From Murdochiella sp. Marseille-P8839 (lineage in GTDB: Bacteria > Bacillota > Clostridia > Tissierellales > Peptoniphilaceae): a stretch of 64,000 nt of DNA. A program made the position numbers and the translations under genes. Each line of letters begins with the position of its first letter. Positions within the stretch are counted from its first letter, which is position 1. The stretch is from positions 1-64,000 of the forward strand of contig JAIKLF010000005.1 of assembly GCA_019753405.1 (NCBI GenBank). Reading direction: 5' to 3'. Shown here in pieces: positions 7,671 to 16,387 of this stretch. The notes under the pieces are model-generated. The model had not been told where the DNA came from. It worked only from the letters and a program-made list of their open reading frames with translations, and did not search any database.

Positions 7671-9644
7671 TTAATCTTTCTTGTAAAACTCGCACTCATA
7701 GCCGTCGGCTTTGAGCGGCAAGCCTTCAGCCCACGGCGGCGTGCGGCTCATCTGTTCACAGACTGCCTCAAGCGACATGCGCCTGTCAGCTTCGATCACC
7801 ACTTCGTCGTGGATGTGCATGACAATGGAGCAGTGCCTGAGTGTCCGCATGGCATAGGCCAAGATGTCACGAGCAGTTGCCTGCACGATGTTTTCCACGA
7901 ACTTTGGACCGTAGGAGTCAATGCGATCCCATTTCTTTCCGGTGATGACACCCTCATAGGTGACGCAGGGAGATCCGAAGCGGTTCTCACCGAGCTTTGG
8001 TTTTACGTAAGCTAAGGCTCTTCCGGAGGGCAGCATGATGAAGAGCATGCCGGAACGGCAGCGAAAGGTAAGACCGTGTGTCTTGGTGACTTTCTTATGG
8101 CGGACAGCTTCAAGGACGGCACGATCCATGTCCCACCAGAATCTGACGATCTTCGGATTGGCAGATCGCCAAGCATCAACGATGGGTTTTAATTCTTCTT
8201 CGGAAAGTCCCATCTCAAGCGCGCCCATCGCTTTTAAGGCTCCGATCGAGCCGCCATAGCCACAGGCCAGTGTTGCTATTTTCCCTTTTTGGCGGAGTTC
8301 TCCATTGATACCGTGTTTAACGACGGGTACCCCGAACATTCGCGATGCCGTCTCGCAGTAAAGGTCTTTTCCGGCTACAAAGGCATCGAGGGAATCTTGC
8401 TGCCCTGCGTACCAGGCGATAACCCTGGCTTCAATGGCTGAGTAGTCGGAAACGATGAACTTATGACCTTCCTTTGGAACAAAAGCGGTCCGTACCAGCT
8501 GGGATAAGGTGTCCGGTACATCTTCGTAGAGGAATTTAACAGCTTCAAAATCTCCTACTCTCACCAGCGCTCTGGCAGCGCCAAGATCCGGCAGGTGGTT
8601 TCTGGGGAGATTTTGCATTTGCACGAGTCTTCCTGCCCAGCGCCCTGTACGGTTGGCCCCGTAAAACTGAAACATGCCACGAACTCTGCCATCTTTACAG
8701 GCGGCATTTTGCATCGTCTGATATTTCTTAACCGAGGATTTGGCAAGCTGACTGCGAAGCATAAGAGCATCCCGCAGCTTAGGCGGTGCGGTTTGAATCA
8801 GTTCTGCGACTTGCTTTTTGCCGAGCGACTCCGTGGGCATACCGTTTTGGGCAAGCCAGTCTTTCATCTGAACGACCGAATTCGGATTCTCCAAGTTAGT
8901 GATGGCTTTCATCTTGGTGATGAGCTCATCCTTTGAGCGCCTGTCCATCTCAACGGCTGCATTCGCTAAAGTAAGATCGACTTTCACGCCGCGGTCGTTA
9001 ATCTCCTGATCAATGGCGTATTCGTCCCAGAGAAAATCCGGCACAGGGTAATTTTTGAGCCTCTCTTTGATGGAAAGTTCCACCTCGACATCGCGCTTGT
9101 TGTAGGCCTTGAAGGTTTTCCACATGTCCGGTGCATCAGAGGGAAGATGTCGTTTTCCGGTTTGCCTGTCCGGCATGCAGAAATATCGGATGAGGTCTTT
9201 ACCTTCTTTCATCTTTTGATTTTGAAGGCCGAGTACTGTACCGACACCTTCCAGTGATAGTGGAAGACCCAAAGTTGCCGCCCAGACCATCGAACAGCGC
9301 CAAGAGGCGGGATTAAGAAATCTTGCCATCTCTGTTGAAAGCGGATGATGGTCATGAAAGGGATCAAGGCTTATGCCGATATCCGATAGATAGCGAGATA
9401 AACAAACTCTCTCAAAATTCGCGTTATATGCCCATTTAATAACGGTGTCGTCTGTCAATGCATCCAGAATGACGTTGGGGATTTGTTCGCCTTGTGCAAG
9501 GTCGATGACCCGAACTTCACCGCCATCGATCGAGCAGCCGAAGAGCAGAATGTTAAAATCAGGCGCTTCGGCGTACTTATATACGCCTGCTTTGGCCAGT
9601 TCAACGGACGAAAATGACTCTATATCAATGCTAAGTGTTTTCAA
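7671..9644 (-). CDS. Phage DNA polymerase, family A (PolA-like)
   Basis: The 657-residue protein begins with a 3'-5' exonuclease-type domain (MKTLSIDIESFSS, with the Asp-Glu pair) and continues into a family A polymerase. Motif A is DYSAIEARVIAWYAG, motif B RQKGKIATLACGYGG and motif C MHIHDEVVIEA. There is no 5'-nuclease domain, as expected for phage replicases of this group. It would copy the phage genome with the primase-helicase encoded downstream. The start at 9644 follows TAGGAGGTGAAATTTTG. A hairpin lies just upstream at 9670. Confidence 0.95.
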   Translation of the reverse strand: MKTLSIDIESFSSVELAKAGVYKYAEAPDFNILLFGCSIDGGEVRVIDLAQGEQIPNVILDALTDDTVIKWAYNANFERVCLSRYLSDIGISLDPFHDHHPLSTEMARFLNPASWRCSMVWAATLGLPLSLEGVGTVLGLQNQKMKEGKDLIRYFCMPDRQTGKRHLPSDAPDMWKTFKAYNKRDVEVELSIKERLKNYPVPDFLWDEYAIDQEINDRGVKVDLTLANAAVEMDRRSKDELITKMKAITNLENPNSVVQMKDWLAQNGMPTESLGKKQVAELIQTAPPKLRDALMLRSQLAKSSVKKYQTMQNAACKDGRVRGMFQFYGANRTGRWAGRLVQMQNLPRNHLPDLGAARALVRVGDFEAVKFLYEDVPDTLSQLVRTAFVPKEGHKFIVSDYSAIEARVIAWYAGQQDSLDAFVAGKDLYCETASRMFGVPVVKHGINGELRQKGKIATLACGYGGSIGALKAMGALEMGLSEEELKPIVDAWRSANPKIVRFWWDMDRAVLEAVRHKKVTKTHGLTFRCRSGMLFIMLPSGRALAYVKPKLGENRFGSPCVTYEGVITGKKWDRIDSYGPKFVENIVQATARDILAYAMRTLRHCSIVMHIHDEVVIEADRRMSLEAVCEQMSRTPPWAEGLPLKADGYECEFYKKD

Positions 9645-9669
9645 AATTTCACCTCCTAAATGGCAGAAA

Positions 9670-9693
9670 GGCAGACTGCATCTCCAGTCTGCC
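9670..9693. repeat. Hairpin in the polymerase leader
   Basis: GGCAGACTG, six bases and CAGTCTGCC form a perfect nine-base stem between the small membrane protein gene and the polymerase. On the minus strand it is followed by TTTCTG, so it could be a weak attenuator or an RNA processing site. Confidence 0.45.
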
Positions 9694-9711
9694 TCTCCGC
9701 ATCATTTGCTT

Positions 9712-9852
9712 TTAACGGGTTGTGGTGTCGTTTTTTTTCTTCTCGCGCTTTTCCAGTCTTGCAATGAGCACGTTGGCAAAGGCGGCACCGAAGGTGAATC
9801 CGACAGCCATCGATAAGATGAGCTGGCACATGAAATCAAGTACAGTTGTCAT
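9712..9852 (-). CDS. Small single-pass membrane protein of the phage module
   Basis: A 46-residue frame begins at ATG 9852 behind AAGAGGTGCGCC and ends at 9712. The protein starts MTTVLDFMCQLILSMAVGF and has one hydrophobic segment (about residues 5-30) followed by a charged tail, LEKREKKKND. It fits in the operon between DUF2815 (10 bases away) and the polymerase. No family is recognised. Confidence 0.65.
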   Translation of the reverse strand: MTTVLDFMCQLILSMAVGFTFGAAFANVLIARLEKREKKKNDTTTR

Positions 9853-9862
9853 GGCGCACCTC

Positions 9863-10426
9863 TTAGCTCAAGAAGTCATCGTCATCATCGGTTGCAAAAT
9901 CCTCTGCAGCAGAAGCATGACCGCCGAGCGGCTCGCCGTCACGGATTTTCTGCAGGTTGTTGAGACCACAGGCGATGCCGCGGTTTCCGTTGGAGTTGAA
10001 AGCATAAAAATTGATAGATGCTCGGCCGTAAACGCCTGAGTAGACCTCTGAGCTGTCGATGATTTCGTTTCGGTCGGCATCGACGATGCCCGGCTTGGTG
10101 GTGGAGTTGGCATTTACAAAATAACTGTTTGCATACGCCTCATCGTCCGGACGTTCAGCATCTCCATCACGAAGCGGCGTTTTGATTGCCGCAAGTGCGG
10201 GTACCGAGCGGCCGTTTCCTTTGAGTTTGGCTTCACCTTCCTTGTAGGCGGCTTCGATGGCAGCTTTGATTTTCCCTAAAGTGACGGTATCGGACTTGGG
10301 GATAATGAGCGAAACGCTGTACTTCGGTGTGCCGCCGTTGATGGATTTTGGCTGCCACACGTTGGCATAACTCCAGCGAGTGTCTTTTCCTGTGATAACC
10401 TTCATCGGGTTTGTAAATTTTGACAT
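9863..10426 (-). CDS. Phage DUF2815 protein (probable single-strand DNA binding)
   Basis: The 187-residue protein starts MSKFTNPMKVITGKDTRWSY and shows the DUF2815 pattern: SVSLIIPKSDTVTLGKIKAAI, SYFVNANSTTKPGIVD and VYGRASINFYAFNSNGNRGI. It ends in an acidic tail (DFATDDDDDFLS), as single-strand DNA binding proteins often do. In Firmicute phages it sits between DUF2800 and the polymerase, as here, which suggests a role in replication or recombination. The DNA-binding role is inference. Confidence 0.85.
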   Translation of the reverse strand: MSKFTNPMKVITGKDTRWSYANVWQPKSINGGTPKYSVSLIIPKSDTVTLGKIKAAIEAAYKEGEAKLKGNGRSVPALAAIKTPLRDGDAERPDDEAYANSYFVNANSTTKPGIVDADRNEIIDSSEVYSGVYGRASINFYAFNSNGNRGIACGLNNLQKIRDGEPLGGHASAAEDFATDDDDDFLS

Positions 10427-11554
10427 TTAATTTTCCTCCTTAAAATCTTCTTTTGCTGAATTCATGGCCGGACGTTTATCGGACTCCGGCACGAGGGTTG
10501 GTTTTCCTTGCGGCTTTTCAATTAAGCCTTCAAGCAGCTCCTCAAAGCGGTTTTTGCCTAAGAGCTTGGTCATAGCGGTGATGCCGAGGAGCTTTTCCTC
10601 ATAAGGATTAAAGCCTGCATCGGATACCTTCTTTGCGACGGCATCTTCGTTTACGTATTTACGGTTGCTTCTTCCTGCGACGAGCTTATATCCGTACCAC
10701 TCTTTTCCTGCCACTGCACGTGTCAGGGCATAGGCCTTGATGTCTTCCGCCCAGCTTGTAAGTTCATCAAGAAGAGGCAAAATCGCTTCGATGTCCGCAT
10801 CGGTTAAGGTAGGCGGAAGGGCAAAGTCATATCTTGCCAGCGCGAGATTGGCTTCCGCTCTGGCTCGGCAGTCGGCCTTTGCCTTGCAGAAGCGGCAATG
10901 TTCGCCGGCTGTAAAGTCGCCTTTACCTTCGGCGGCAAGTTCCGCCTTTGGTTTGAGTGTGTTCTCTGCCCAGTCCAGCAGATCCGATGCTTTCATCTCA
11001 AAGACGGATACGCTGTCACGCCGTGGCTGAAAGATCGTCATCGATACGGTCTCAATGTCATAGAGCGCAGAAAACATCTCATAGGCCCCGAGGGCATAGC
11101 ACATGAGCTGCGGATTATGATCGGCTTCAACGAGCACGCCCTGTCCATATTTGAGATCTGTGATGGAAAGCTTGCCGTCGGCGATGATGAGGGCATCGGC
11201 AGTACCAAAACCATCCGGTACATAGGTGGAAAAGTCCACACGCTGTTCCACCAGAACGATTGGATCAATCGTTGCCTTTTTAGCTTCGGCGACTTGCTCC
11301 AGCACGTAGCCGGCATAGGCATCGGTCGCTTCATCCATTTCCTCGTTAAAATAATCAAGATTCTCCGTCGGATCATCGGCTTTCCTGCCTAACGCTTTCA
11401 GCACCTTGTACTCGGCAAGAGCGTGCGCCGCGGTGCCTTCTTGTGCATAAGAGCTTGACGTGTCCTCATACTTTGCCGAAAGCAGAGCCGAGGGCGGACA
11501 GGCAAGCCAGCGATAGGCACTTGATGCGGAAAGCAGCGCATGTTTAGCCTTCAT
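10427..11554 (-). CDS. DUF2800 protein, Cas4/RecB-like PD-(D/E)XK nuclease
   Basis: The start at 11554 (MKAKHALLSASSAYRWLACP) follows GCGGAGGTGCTAC. The 375-residue protein has the RecB-like nuclease residues around GFGTADALIIADGKLSITDLKYGQG-type sequence and LMCYALGAYE. A cysteine cluster, CRFCKAKADCRARAE, matches the [4Fe-4S] binding end of Cas4-like nucleases. DUF2800 proteins of phages are taken as recombination exonucleases. It touches DUF2815 directly and overlaps the upstream gene by 11 bases. Confidence 0.9.
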   Translation of the reverse strand: MKAKHALLSASSAYRWLACPPSALLSAKYEDTSSSYAQEGTAAHALAEYKVLKALGRKADDPTENLDYFNEEMDEATDAYAGYVLEQVAEAKKATIDPIVLVEQRVDFSTYVPDGFGTADALIIADGKLSITDLKYGQGVLVEADHNPQLMCYALGAYEMFSALYDIETVSMTIFQPRRDSVSVFEMKASDLLDWAENTLKPKAELAAEGKGDFTAGEHCRFCKAKADCRARAEANLALARYDFALPPTLTDADIEAILPLLDELTSWAEDIKAYALTRAVAGKEWYGYKLVAGRSNRKYVNEDAVAKKVSDAGFNPYEEKLLGITAMTKLLGKNRFEELLEGLIEKPQGKPTLVPESDKRPAMNSAKEDFKEEN

Positions 11555-11858
11555 GTAGCACCTCCGCATCACGAAGCAGTGCTTCGTAATTTTTCGGATC
11601 AACTTTAGAGAGTCTGTCCGCGCCGTACTTTTCGATCAGGGCGCGCACTTCTGCGGTGTGACCCGCACGGGAGATGTCCGCTAAGACGGCCCGCACGTCT
11701 TCAAGCTTCAGCTCCGGCTTTGGCGTTTTTGCAGGAACCGTCACTTCTTCCGGTGCCGTGCTGAACATCGCTTCCAGCTCGGCAGCGATATCGCTTAGTT
11801 GTTCGCTACAGGAATGTAGGTCGTCTATAACAGCTTTCATCTTTTTCATTTGTCCCAT
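11544..11858 (-). CDS. Phage protein of the DUF2800/DUF2815 operon
   Basis: The 104-residue protein starts MGQMKKMKAVIDDLHSCSEQ, with a coiled-coil N-terminus, a Pro/Lys linker and a C-terminal domain: EDVRAVLADISRAGHTAEVRA followed by YGADRLSKVDPKNYEALL. Similar small proteins with this C-terminal pattern stand at the head of DUF2800 operons in clostridial phages, often under a misleading 'rRNA biogenesis Rrp5' name. The function is unknown. AAAGGAGGCAATCCTT precedes the ATG. Confidence 0.75.
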   Translation of the reverse strand: MGQMKKMKAVIDDLHSCSEQLSDIAAELEAMFSTAPEEVTVPAKTPKPELKLEDVRAVLADISRAGHTAEVRALIEKYGADRLSKVDPKNYEALLRDAEVLHEG

Positions 11859-11985
11859 AAGGATTGCCTCCTTTCTTTGTCTGAATCAGTTTTCTTGTCA
11901 GGTCTTTGGTGATAATTGATATGGCAGAGAGCACTTCGATGAGTTCTTCTCTTGTCACACCCGGCACATTGCTTTGTGGTCTCAT
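11806..11985 (-). CDS. Small phage protein overlapping the next gene
   Basis: A 59-residue frame starts at ATG 11985 behind GGAAAGGAGGTAGCC and runs 53 bases into the next gene in another frame. It begins MRPQSNVPGVTREELIEVLS and has an amphipathic helix followed by a polar tail. The strong ribosome site and operon position support translation; the late part of the frame is less certain. No family is recognised. Confidence 0.5.
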   Translation of the reverse strand: MRPQSNVPGVTREELIEVLSAISIITKDLTRKLIQTKKGGNPYGTNEKDESCYRRPTFL

Positions 11986-12072
11986 GGCTACCTCCTTTCC
12001 TTCGGGGCCTGCCGTTTTGCCCCTCTATCCCTCCCTGAAGAAAGGGAGGGACGTTGGACGAAGGTTTAAGGT

Positions 12073-12609
12073 TTAGGAATAAGAGATGAGATCCAAAAGA
12101 AGGTCACGAAGCTCCGGATGCCGGCTTTTCAGCCGAGCAAAAAGCTGACGTTTTCGGTAGTTCAGTGTGGTACGTTTGATGCCGAGGATTTCTGCCATGT
12201 CGCGCTCGGATTGACCGGCGACAACAAGACGGATGATTTGGCGCTCCTCGTCCGTGAGACCTGCGAAAATACGGCTGAGTTCTTCGCGCAAAGTTTTACG
12301 CGCAAGGACGCCTTCCGGTGAATACGCTTCCGATGCAGGAAGCACATCGGCGTAGGTAAGCGCGCTGTCTGTTTGTACGGTGTCATGGATGGAGACAAAC
12401 TTCCCGGCAGAACGAAATGGACAGCCGACGCATATGCCATCGCAGCGGTTGATGTTTGCCTTGGTGACGTGGCATTCGCCGTGATACTGCATCTTCATGC
12501 GGATACGGGCGCATTCGTTCTCGTAGTCTTTCTTGTGTTCAGGGCTTGTCTCGACCAGACCGAGACCGCGAATATAAATCTTTGATACATGATTTTCTTT
12601 CTTTGACAT
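12073..12609 (-). CDS. Phage sigma-70-like regulator with a cysteine cluster
   Basis: The 178-residue protein has a His/Cys cluster (CHVTKANINRCDGICVGC, residues about 46-63) that could bind zinc. Its C-terminal sigma region 4 helix-turn-helix reads LTDEERQIIRLVVAGQSERD, then ILGIKRTTLNYRKRQLFARL. It is the first gene of the minus-strand phage run, so it may set early transcription. The start at 12609 follows AAGGAGTCAAGAA. A start 21 bases later (MSKIYIRG) is possible. Confidence 0.78.
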   Translation of the reverse strand: MSKKENHVSKIYIRGLGLVETSPEHKKDYENECARIRMKMQYHGECHVTKANINRCDGICVGCPFRSAGKFVSIHDTVQTDSALTYADVLPASEAYSPEGVLARKTLREELSRIFAGLTDEERQIIRLVVAGQSERDMAEILGIKRTTLNYRKRQLFARLKSRHPELRDLLLDLISYS

Positions 12610-12919
12610 TTCTTGACTCCTTGTCCGCCTGACTTGCGGTTAAGGAGCGAGGAAATGAAAAGAGCCGGTGCATTTTGACACCGACTCTTGAACAGACAAC
12701 CTGAAAATAGGGCGCAGAAAAGAGAAGGTGTGAAAAACGCTTGTTTCAGGCCTTTCGACCTAAAATAGTTCTTTTCAAACCCTCGCCCTATTACGTAATT
12801 CAGGCTTAGATTTAGTTTTGAATGGAACAGTTACGTTCCCGTGATACGAGTTGCCCCGAAGGGCTGGCAGATGGGGTGTTCACACGTGAGAACAGATCAT
12901 CATCCGCCTAATGCAATGA
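12610..12919. other. Intergenic region at the edge of the phage module
   Basis: These 310 bases hold no supported gene. They include the control region of the sigma-like regulator, with a short inverted repeat (GATGCCTT/AAGGCATC-type pairings are not clear). No integrase, repressor or tRNA-like attachment site can be seen, although this is where a lysogeny module would be expected. Confidence 0.5.
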
Positions 12920-13060
12920 TTACTTGCGTTTGCTTGGCTTCGTCTGCGCCAGAGCGCTTCCGGCTACAGCTTTGGACGTCTTGCTGAAGCGACCGTCGCG
13001 TAAGACAGTTGATGCCTTGCGAGCGATCTTCGCTGATGTCTGCTTGGTGTTTCTCGCCAT
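12920..13060 (-). CDS. Small basic Lys/Ser-rich protein
   Basis: A 46-residue frame begins at ATG 13060 behind a GGGAGGCGATTTAC site. It starts MARNTKQTSAKIARKASTVL and ends KPSKRK, with many Lys and Arg and hardly any acidic residues. The composition suggests nucleic acid binding. Similar short MARNTK proteins occur across phages, plasmids and defence islands, with no known role as far as I recall. It is divergent from the ABC-3C operon and could be its regulator or a phage gene. Confidence 0.7.
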   Translation of the reverse strand: MARNTKQTSAKIARKASTVLRDGRFSKTSKAVAGSALAQTKPSKRK

Positions 13061-13121
13061 GTAAATCGCCTCCCTTCTGAATTCATGTCAGCTCACAGCC
13101 TCCACTTTCGTAAAGTTTTTC

Positions 13122-13151
13122 TTTACTCGATGCAACCTCAGATGCTATAAT
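13122..13151 (+). promoter_or_regulatory. Promoter of the ABC-3C operon
   Basis: A consensus -10 TATAAT at 13146-13151 lies 18 bases after a weak -35 TTTACT at 13122-13127. It is the only good promoter in front of the operon, leaving a leader of about 130 bases. Confidence 0.6.
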
Positions 13152-13224
13152 TAATAAATCAGAGGGTTTGTGTAGATGGGTTTCTGAACTGCACCTTTAG
13201 AATACAAAGTGACTGATTCCGATC

Positions 13225-13268
13225 CCTGAGAAATCCTGAGAGAAAAACCTGAGAAAACCTGAGAAAAA
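13225..13268 (+). repeat. CCTGAGA direct repeats in the ABC-3C leader
   Basis: CCTGAG occurs four times, at 13225, 13235, 13248 and 13258, each followed by A-rich sequence, directly before the ribosome site of the first ABC-3C gene. It could bind a regulator or set translation by slippage; nothing else shows its purpose. Confidence 0.6.
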
Positions 13269-13285
13269 AGAAAGGAGGATCCGCC

Positions 13286-14431
13286 TTGGAATTTAATGAA
13301 TGGTGTAAAGCTATGAAACCGCTCGTTCCGGGTGGTCTCGGCGGACCTTCTTATATGAGAGAACTCATTTCCATGTTCACGACGGTATCGGAAGATGAGT
13401 GGACAACCAGAAAAGATCCGTCCGTTCTACCCAGCGATGCCACTTTAGAGTCGATGTTTTCAAGAGCGTCATCCTTTACGATGAAATTTGCTAATGCGCT
13501 TTTATCACGTCTGAACCTAAAAAACTTGATGGGGTTGATCAAAGCCCTGGATCTACCCGCGAAAAAGCTAATAGCAGATAATTTCGCCGCCTATGGTGTT
13601 GACGTTGAGGTTAAGGATCTCGTTAAGCAGGCAAGCTTAGAACTTGTCAGGATTTTGCAAAAGAAAGCAAAACAGACAAACCGAAATAAAGAATACGAAA
13701 TACTAATCAATCAATGGGCGGCCTTAACCGACTACAAAGAAGAGTTGTTGCTTCAATCCAGAGGTTGTCTTAAGTGCGGTAGATCTTTACAAATTTCATC
13801 CAATGCCAAGACGGCTCCTGCCTATGACATCATTCAGATTGATGAGAGCAAAGAAAATCCAACCATTGATGATTTTGCAGTTTTATGCCCGGAGTGCGCC
13901 GCTCAATACAACTTAAGCCATACGCCGGAACAACAAAAAAATCTGTATGAGAAAAAATCGCTGCTTAAGCAACAAGAGAAACTTGAACAAGCGGCAGTTC
14001 CCATGCATTTAGACAAAGAAATCACGGCTTTACTGGTTGCTTTGAAAGATATTCCGGCAGCTAAAAAACAAACGGATCCCAAATATAATGCCTATCCTTT
14101 AAAAACAAAAATAGCAGACGAGGAGCTGATGCTCCAAGCCCGCGATGCGATGGCTATTTACAAATCTTTTATTGACACACAACTGAAGAGCTTGGACTCA
14201 TCCGGCGTTTTGGATTTTGAAAGAATACGCAATCAAGTAAGAGGCATGTGGCTTGAACTAAAGCGGCTGCAGGTTGAGCAGCCTTTAGCCTTCAAAAAGA
14301 TAACAGAATGGATGAGTCACGAAACAGGATCAGGTGAGTATATCTGCGCCATTGTAGTTTGTTATTTCATACAAATATGTGAGGTCTTTTCGCCTCGCAA
14401 GGAGGCTATTTCTGATGAGACTGCCGAATAA
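13286..14431 (+). CDS. ABC-three-component (ABC-3C) system protein with a HNH-like zinc ribbon and ABC-3C C-terminal domain
   Basis: The start is TTG 13286 behind AAAGGAGG. The 381-residue protein has three parts. Residues 1-150 are helical and unrecognised. Cysteines 161, 164, 201 and 204 (CLKC and CPEC) frame a zinc ribbon like that of HNH nucleases, but the usual catalytic His region reads IIQIDES, without histidine. The end, EYICAIVVCYFIQICEVF, matches the C-terminal domain that links effectors to ABC-3C systems. In such systems this protein is thought to be the effector or its sensor, released by the ATPase on phage attack. It overlaps the middle component by 17 bases. Confidence 0.85.
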   Translation: MEFNEWCKAMKPLVPGGLGGPSYMRELISMFTTVSEDEWTTRKDPSVLPSDATLESMFSRASSFTMKFANALLSRLNLKNLMGLIKALDLPAKKLIADNFAAYGVDVEVKDLVKQASLELVRILQKKAKQTNRNKEYEILINQWAALTDYKEELLLQSRGCLKCGRSLQISSNAKTAPAYDIIQIDESKENPTIDDFAVLCPECAAQYNLSHTPEQQKNLYEKKSLLKQQEKLEQAAVPMHLDKEITALLVALKDIPAAKKQTDPKYNAYPLKTKIADEELMLQARDAMAIYKSFIDTQLKSLDSSGVLDFERIRNQVRGMWLELKRLQVEQPLAFKKITEWMSHETGSGEYICAIVVCYFIQICEVFSPRKEAISDETAE

Positions 14432-14642
14432 ACTTTATACCTATGAAGAAAGCACATTATCTAATTTCCCCATCATCTTACGGGCTATTGGGAAAGATGG
14501 CATTTCTGTAGCGGATTTATCCCAGAGAATTGCTGGTGAGGTTGGTGGAGTTCTTGAACTTATTGAAGAGCTTGCTTTGCTTCTTTCAATTCAAGAAATA
14601 ACGATAGACGAAAAAAGCGAGGTGATCTTGCGTGCTCATTAG
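14415..14642 (+). CDS. ABC-3C system middle component
   Basis: The start at ATG 14415 (MRLPNKLYTYEESTLSNFPI) follows CAAGGAGGCTATTTCTG. The 75-residue protein has the middle-component pattern: an N-terminal LPNK.YTYEEST, then a winged-helix-like region GISVADLSQRIAGEVGGV and LIEELALLLSIQEI. Middle components are small winged-helix proteins between the effector and the ATPase and probably connect the two. The gene overlaps both neighbours (17 and 11 bases), which shows tight translational coupling. The exact middle-component subfamily is not assigned. Confidence 0.87.
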   Translation: MRLPNKLYTYEESTLSNFPIILRAIGKDGISVADLSQRIAGEVGGVLELIEELALLLSIQEITIDEKSEVILRAH

Positions 14643-16353
14643 TATATGGTCAGATAAATTCATCGAAGACGAAAAGCAGAGACCGCCCATTATTTTCCAC
14701 GGTGGACTCAACATGATCGAAGGTGGTGCGAAAGCTGAAAATTCCATTGGAAAATCAACGGTGCTATATATCATTGATTTCGTTTTTGCCGGTAAGGATT
14801 TTTTGACAACGGATACCATTACACTTCCGCAAGCTGTAGGGCACCATACGATTTACTTCACGCTCAAATTCGGCGAAGACTACTACTATCTTTCGCGTGA
14901 TACGTTGCGCCATGGGTTTATCAGTATTTATGCCGATGACACGTATCAGGAGAAGTCCGGCGAGTGGACGATCGATGACTATAAATTATTTTTAGCCGAG
15001 CAATATGGCCTGGATTTCAATGATTCCACATGGCGTGAATTAATCGGTCGCTTTGTACGCATCGGAGAAGAACCTCTTGCCAATTTGACTAAACCTTTAC
15101 TTGCAGCTCCTCGAGAACCTGATGAGGCGGGAGTAAAAGCACTTCAAAAACTATTCGGAAAATACGATGAGCTTAAAGCCTTAGAAGACGAACTGGCAAA
15201 AGCCTCCAGTGAGTATTCCAGCTTGGAGACGATTGCAAAAAGCGGACTTAGTCCGTATATAAAGCTGCGTTCCCAAAAAGAACGAAAACAAGCAGCCGAA
15301 GAGTTAAGCGAAACAAAAACGAAGCTCGCAAGCTTAAAGGTGACCGCCGATTTATCTTTATATGATAAGACCAGAGAAATTAAATCGCAGGCTTCAAAAC
15401 TGCGCATGAGCTTAAGACCACTGGAAGAAAAAAGAACGGCTCTTCAAAGTAGGCTAAAACTTGTCGAGGCTACGTTGGCGGGAGAACTCAGGATAAGCAG
15501 TGAGGAGTTAAATGCTTTTTATGAGTTCTTTCCTCAAGCGAACAAAGAAACATTAGAGACAGTCGAATATTATCATCGCTCTCTCATCGGAATATTAAAT
15601 GATCAGATTGATGAACAGGCAGAGCTTTACAAAAAAGAGCTTGGCCTTGTCAATGAGGCGATCAAACAAATTAAGGAGAAAATTTACTCGCTCAATGAAT
15701 CAATTGAACTGGACGATGAAACCTATGAGAAAAATGGTGAGACCGTCGCAAAGATAAAGCGTCTTGCGGAACAAATATCTATGTTTGACAAGACGCAGGA
15801 ACTGAAGAAGCTCAAAAAAGAAACCGGAGAAGCACTGAAGGAAAGACGGCCTGCCATTCTCGGAAGTCTGGCAAGCGACTTGAATGCCGCATTCCAAAGG
15901 AACAATGACTTTCTTTACCCGTATCAAGATCGCCTCGCACCATTTTTCTCTTTCAAAGAATCCAGAGAAGGAAAACTTGGCTATGGTTTTTCTTCCCAAG
16001 GCGATAACGGAGCCGGTGCAAAATCAAAGAATCTGATTTTGTTTGACATGGCGATTTTGGAATTGACAGCACTTCCTTTCGTTATCCATGATTCTACGGT
16101 CATCAAGCAGATTGCTTATTTGCCGGTTGTTAAAATGTTAGAGCTATACGAGAAGACAGCAAAATTATATGATCGTTGCGGCGATCCGAAACAAGTATTC
16201 TTTGCCTTTGATGCTTCCCCTGCCTATGGACAAGAAGCGGTTGAATTATCTGATGAGTTACGTGTCATTCATCTTGATGATGGGACCAAAGCCTTATATG
16301 GATACACATGGAATACCAAGAAAAACAAGAAGAATAGTGAAAAACCGCAATAG
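14632..16353 (+). CDS. ABC-3C system ATPase, DUF2326 (SMC/RecN-like)
   Basis: The start is GTG 14632 behind GAGGTGATC. The 573-residue protein has a P-loop in which NSIGKST (residues 37-43) follows GGLNMIEGGAKAE, as in DUF2326 ATPases. A long coiled coil follows (about 160-400). The C-terminal DUF2326 part has SKNLILFDMAILELTALPF and VIHDSTVIKQ, the Walker B-side sequence. It would detect invading DNA or an altered complex and activate the first protein. It is the third gene of an overlapping operon. Confidence 0.9.
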   Translation: MLISIWSDKFIEDEKQRPPIIFHGGLNMIEGGAKAENSIGKSTVLYIIDFVFAGKDFLTTDTITLPQAVGHHTIYFTLKFGEDYYYLSRDTLRHGFISIYADDTYQEKSGEWTIDDYKLFLAEQYGLDFNDSTWRELIGRFVRIGEEPLANLTKPLLAAPREPDEAGVKALQKLFGKYDELKALEDELAKASSEYSSLETIAKSGLSPYIKLRSQKERKQAAEELSETKTKLASLKVTADLSLYDKTREIKSQASKLRMSLRPLEEKRTALQSRLKLVEATLAGELRISSEELNAFYEFFPQANKETLETVEYYHRSLIGILNDQIDEQAELYKKELGLVNEAIKQIKEKIYSLNESIELDDETYEKNGETVAKIKRLAEQISMFDKTQELKKLKKETGEALKERRPAILGSLASDLNAAFQRNNDFLYPYQDRLAPFFSFKESREGKLGYGFSSQGDNGAGAKSKNLILFDMAILELTALPFVIHDSTVIKQIAYLPVVKMLELYEKTAKLYDRCGDPKQVFFAFDASPAYGQEAVELSDELRVIHLDDGTKALYGYTWNTKKNKKNSEKPQ

Positions 16354-16387
16354 TGCCGTCAGCACACATCACACACATGGGGGCAAT

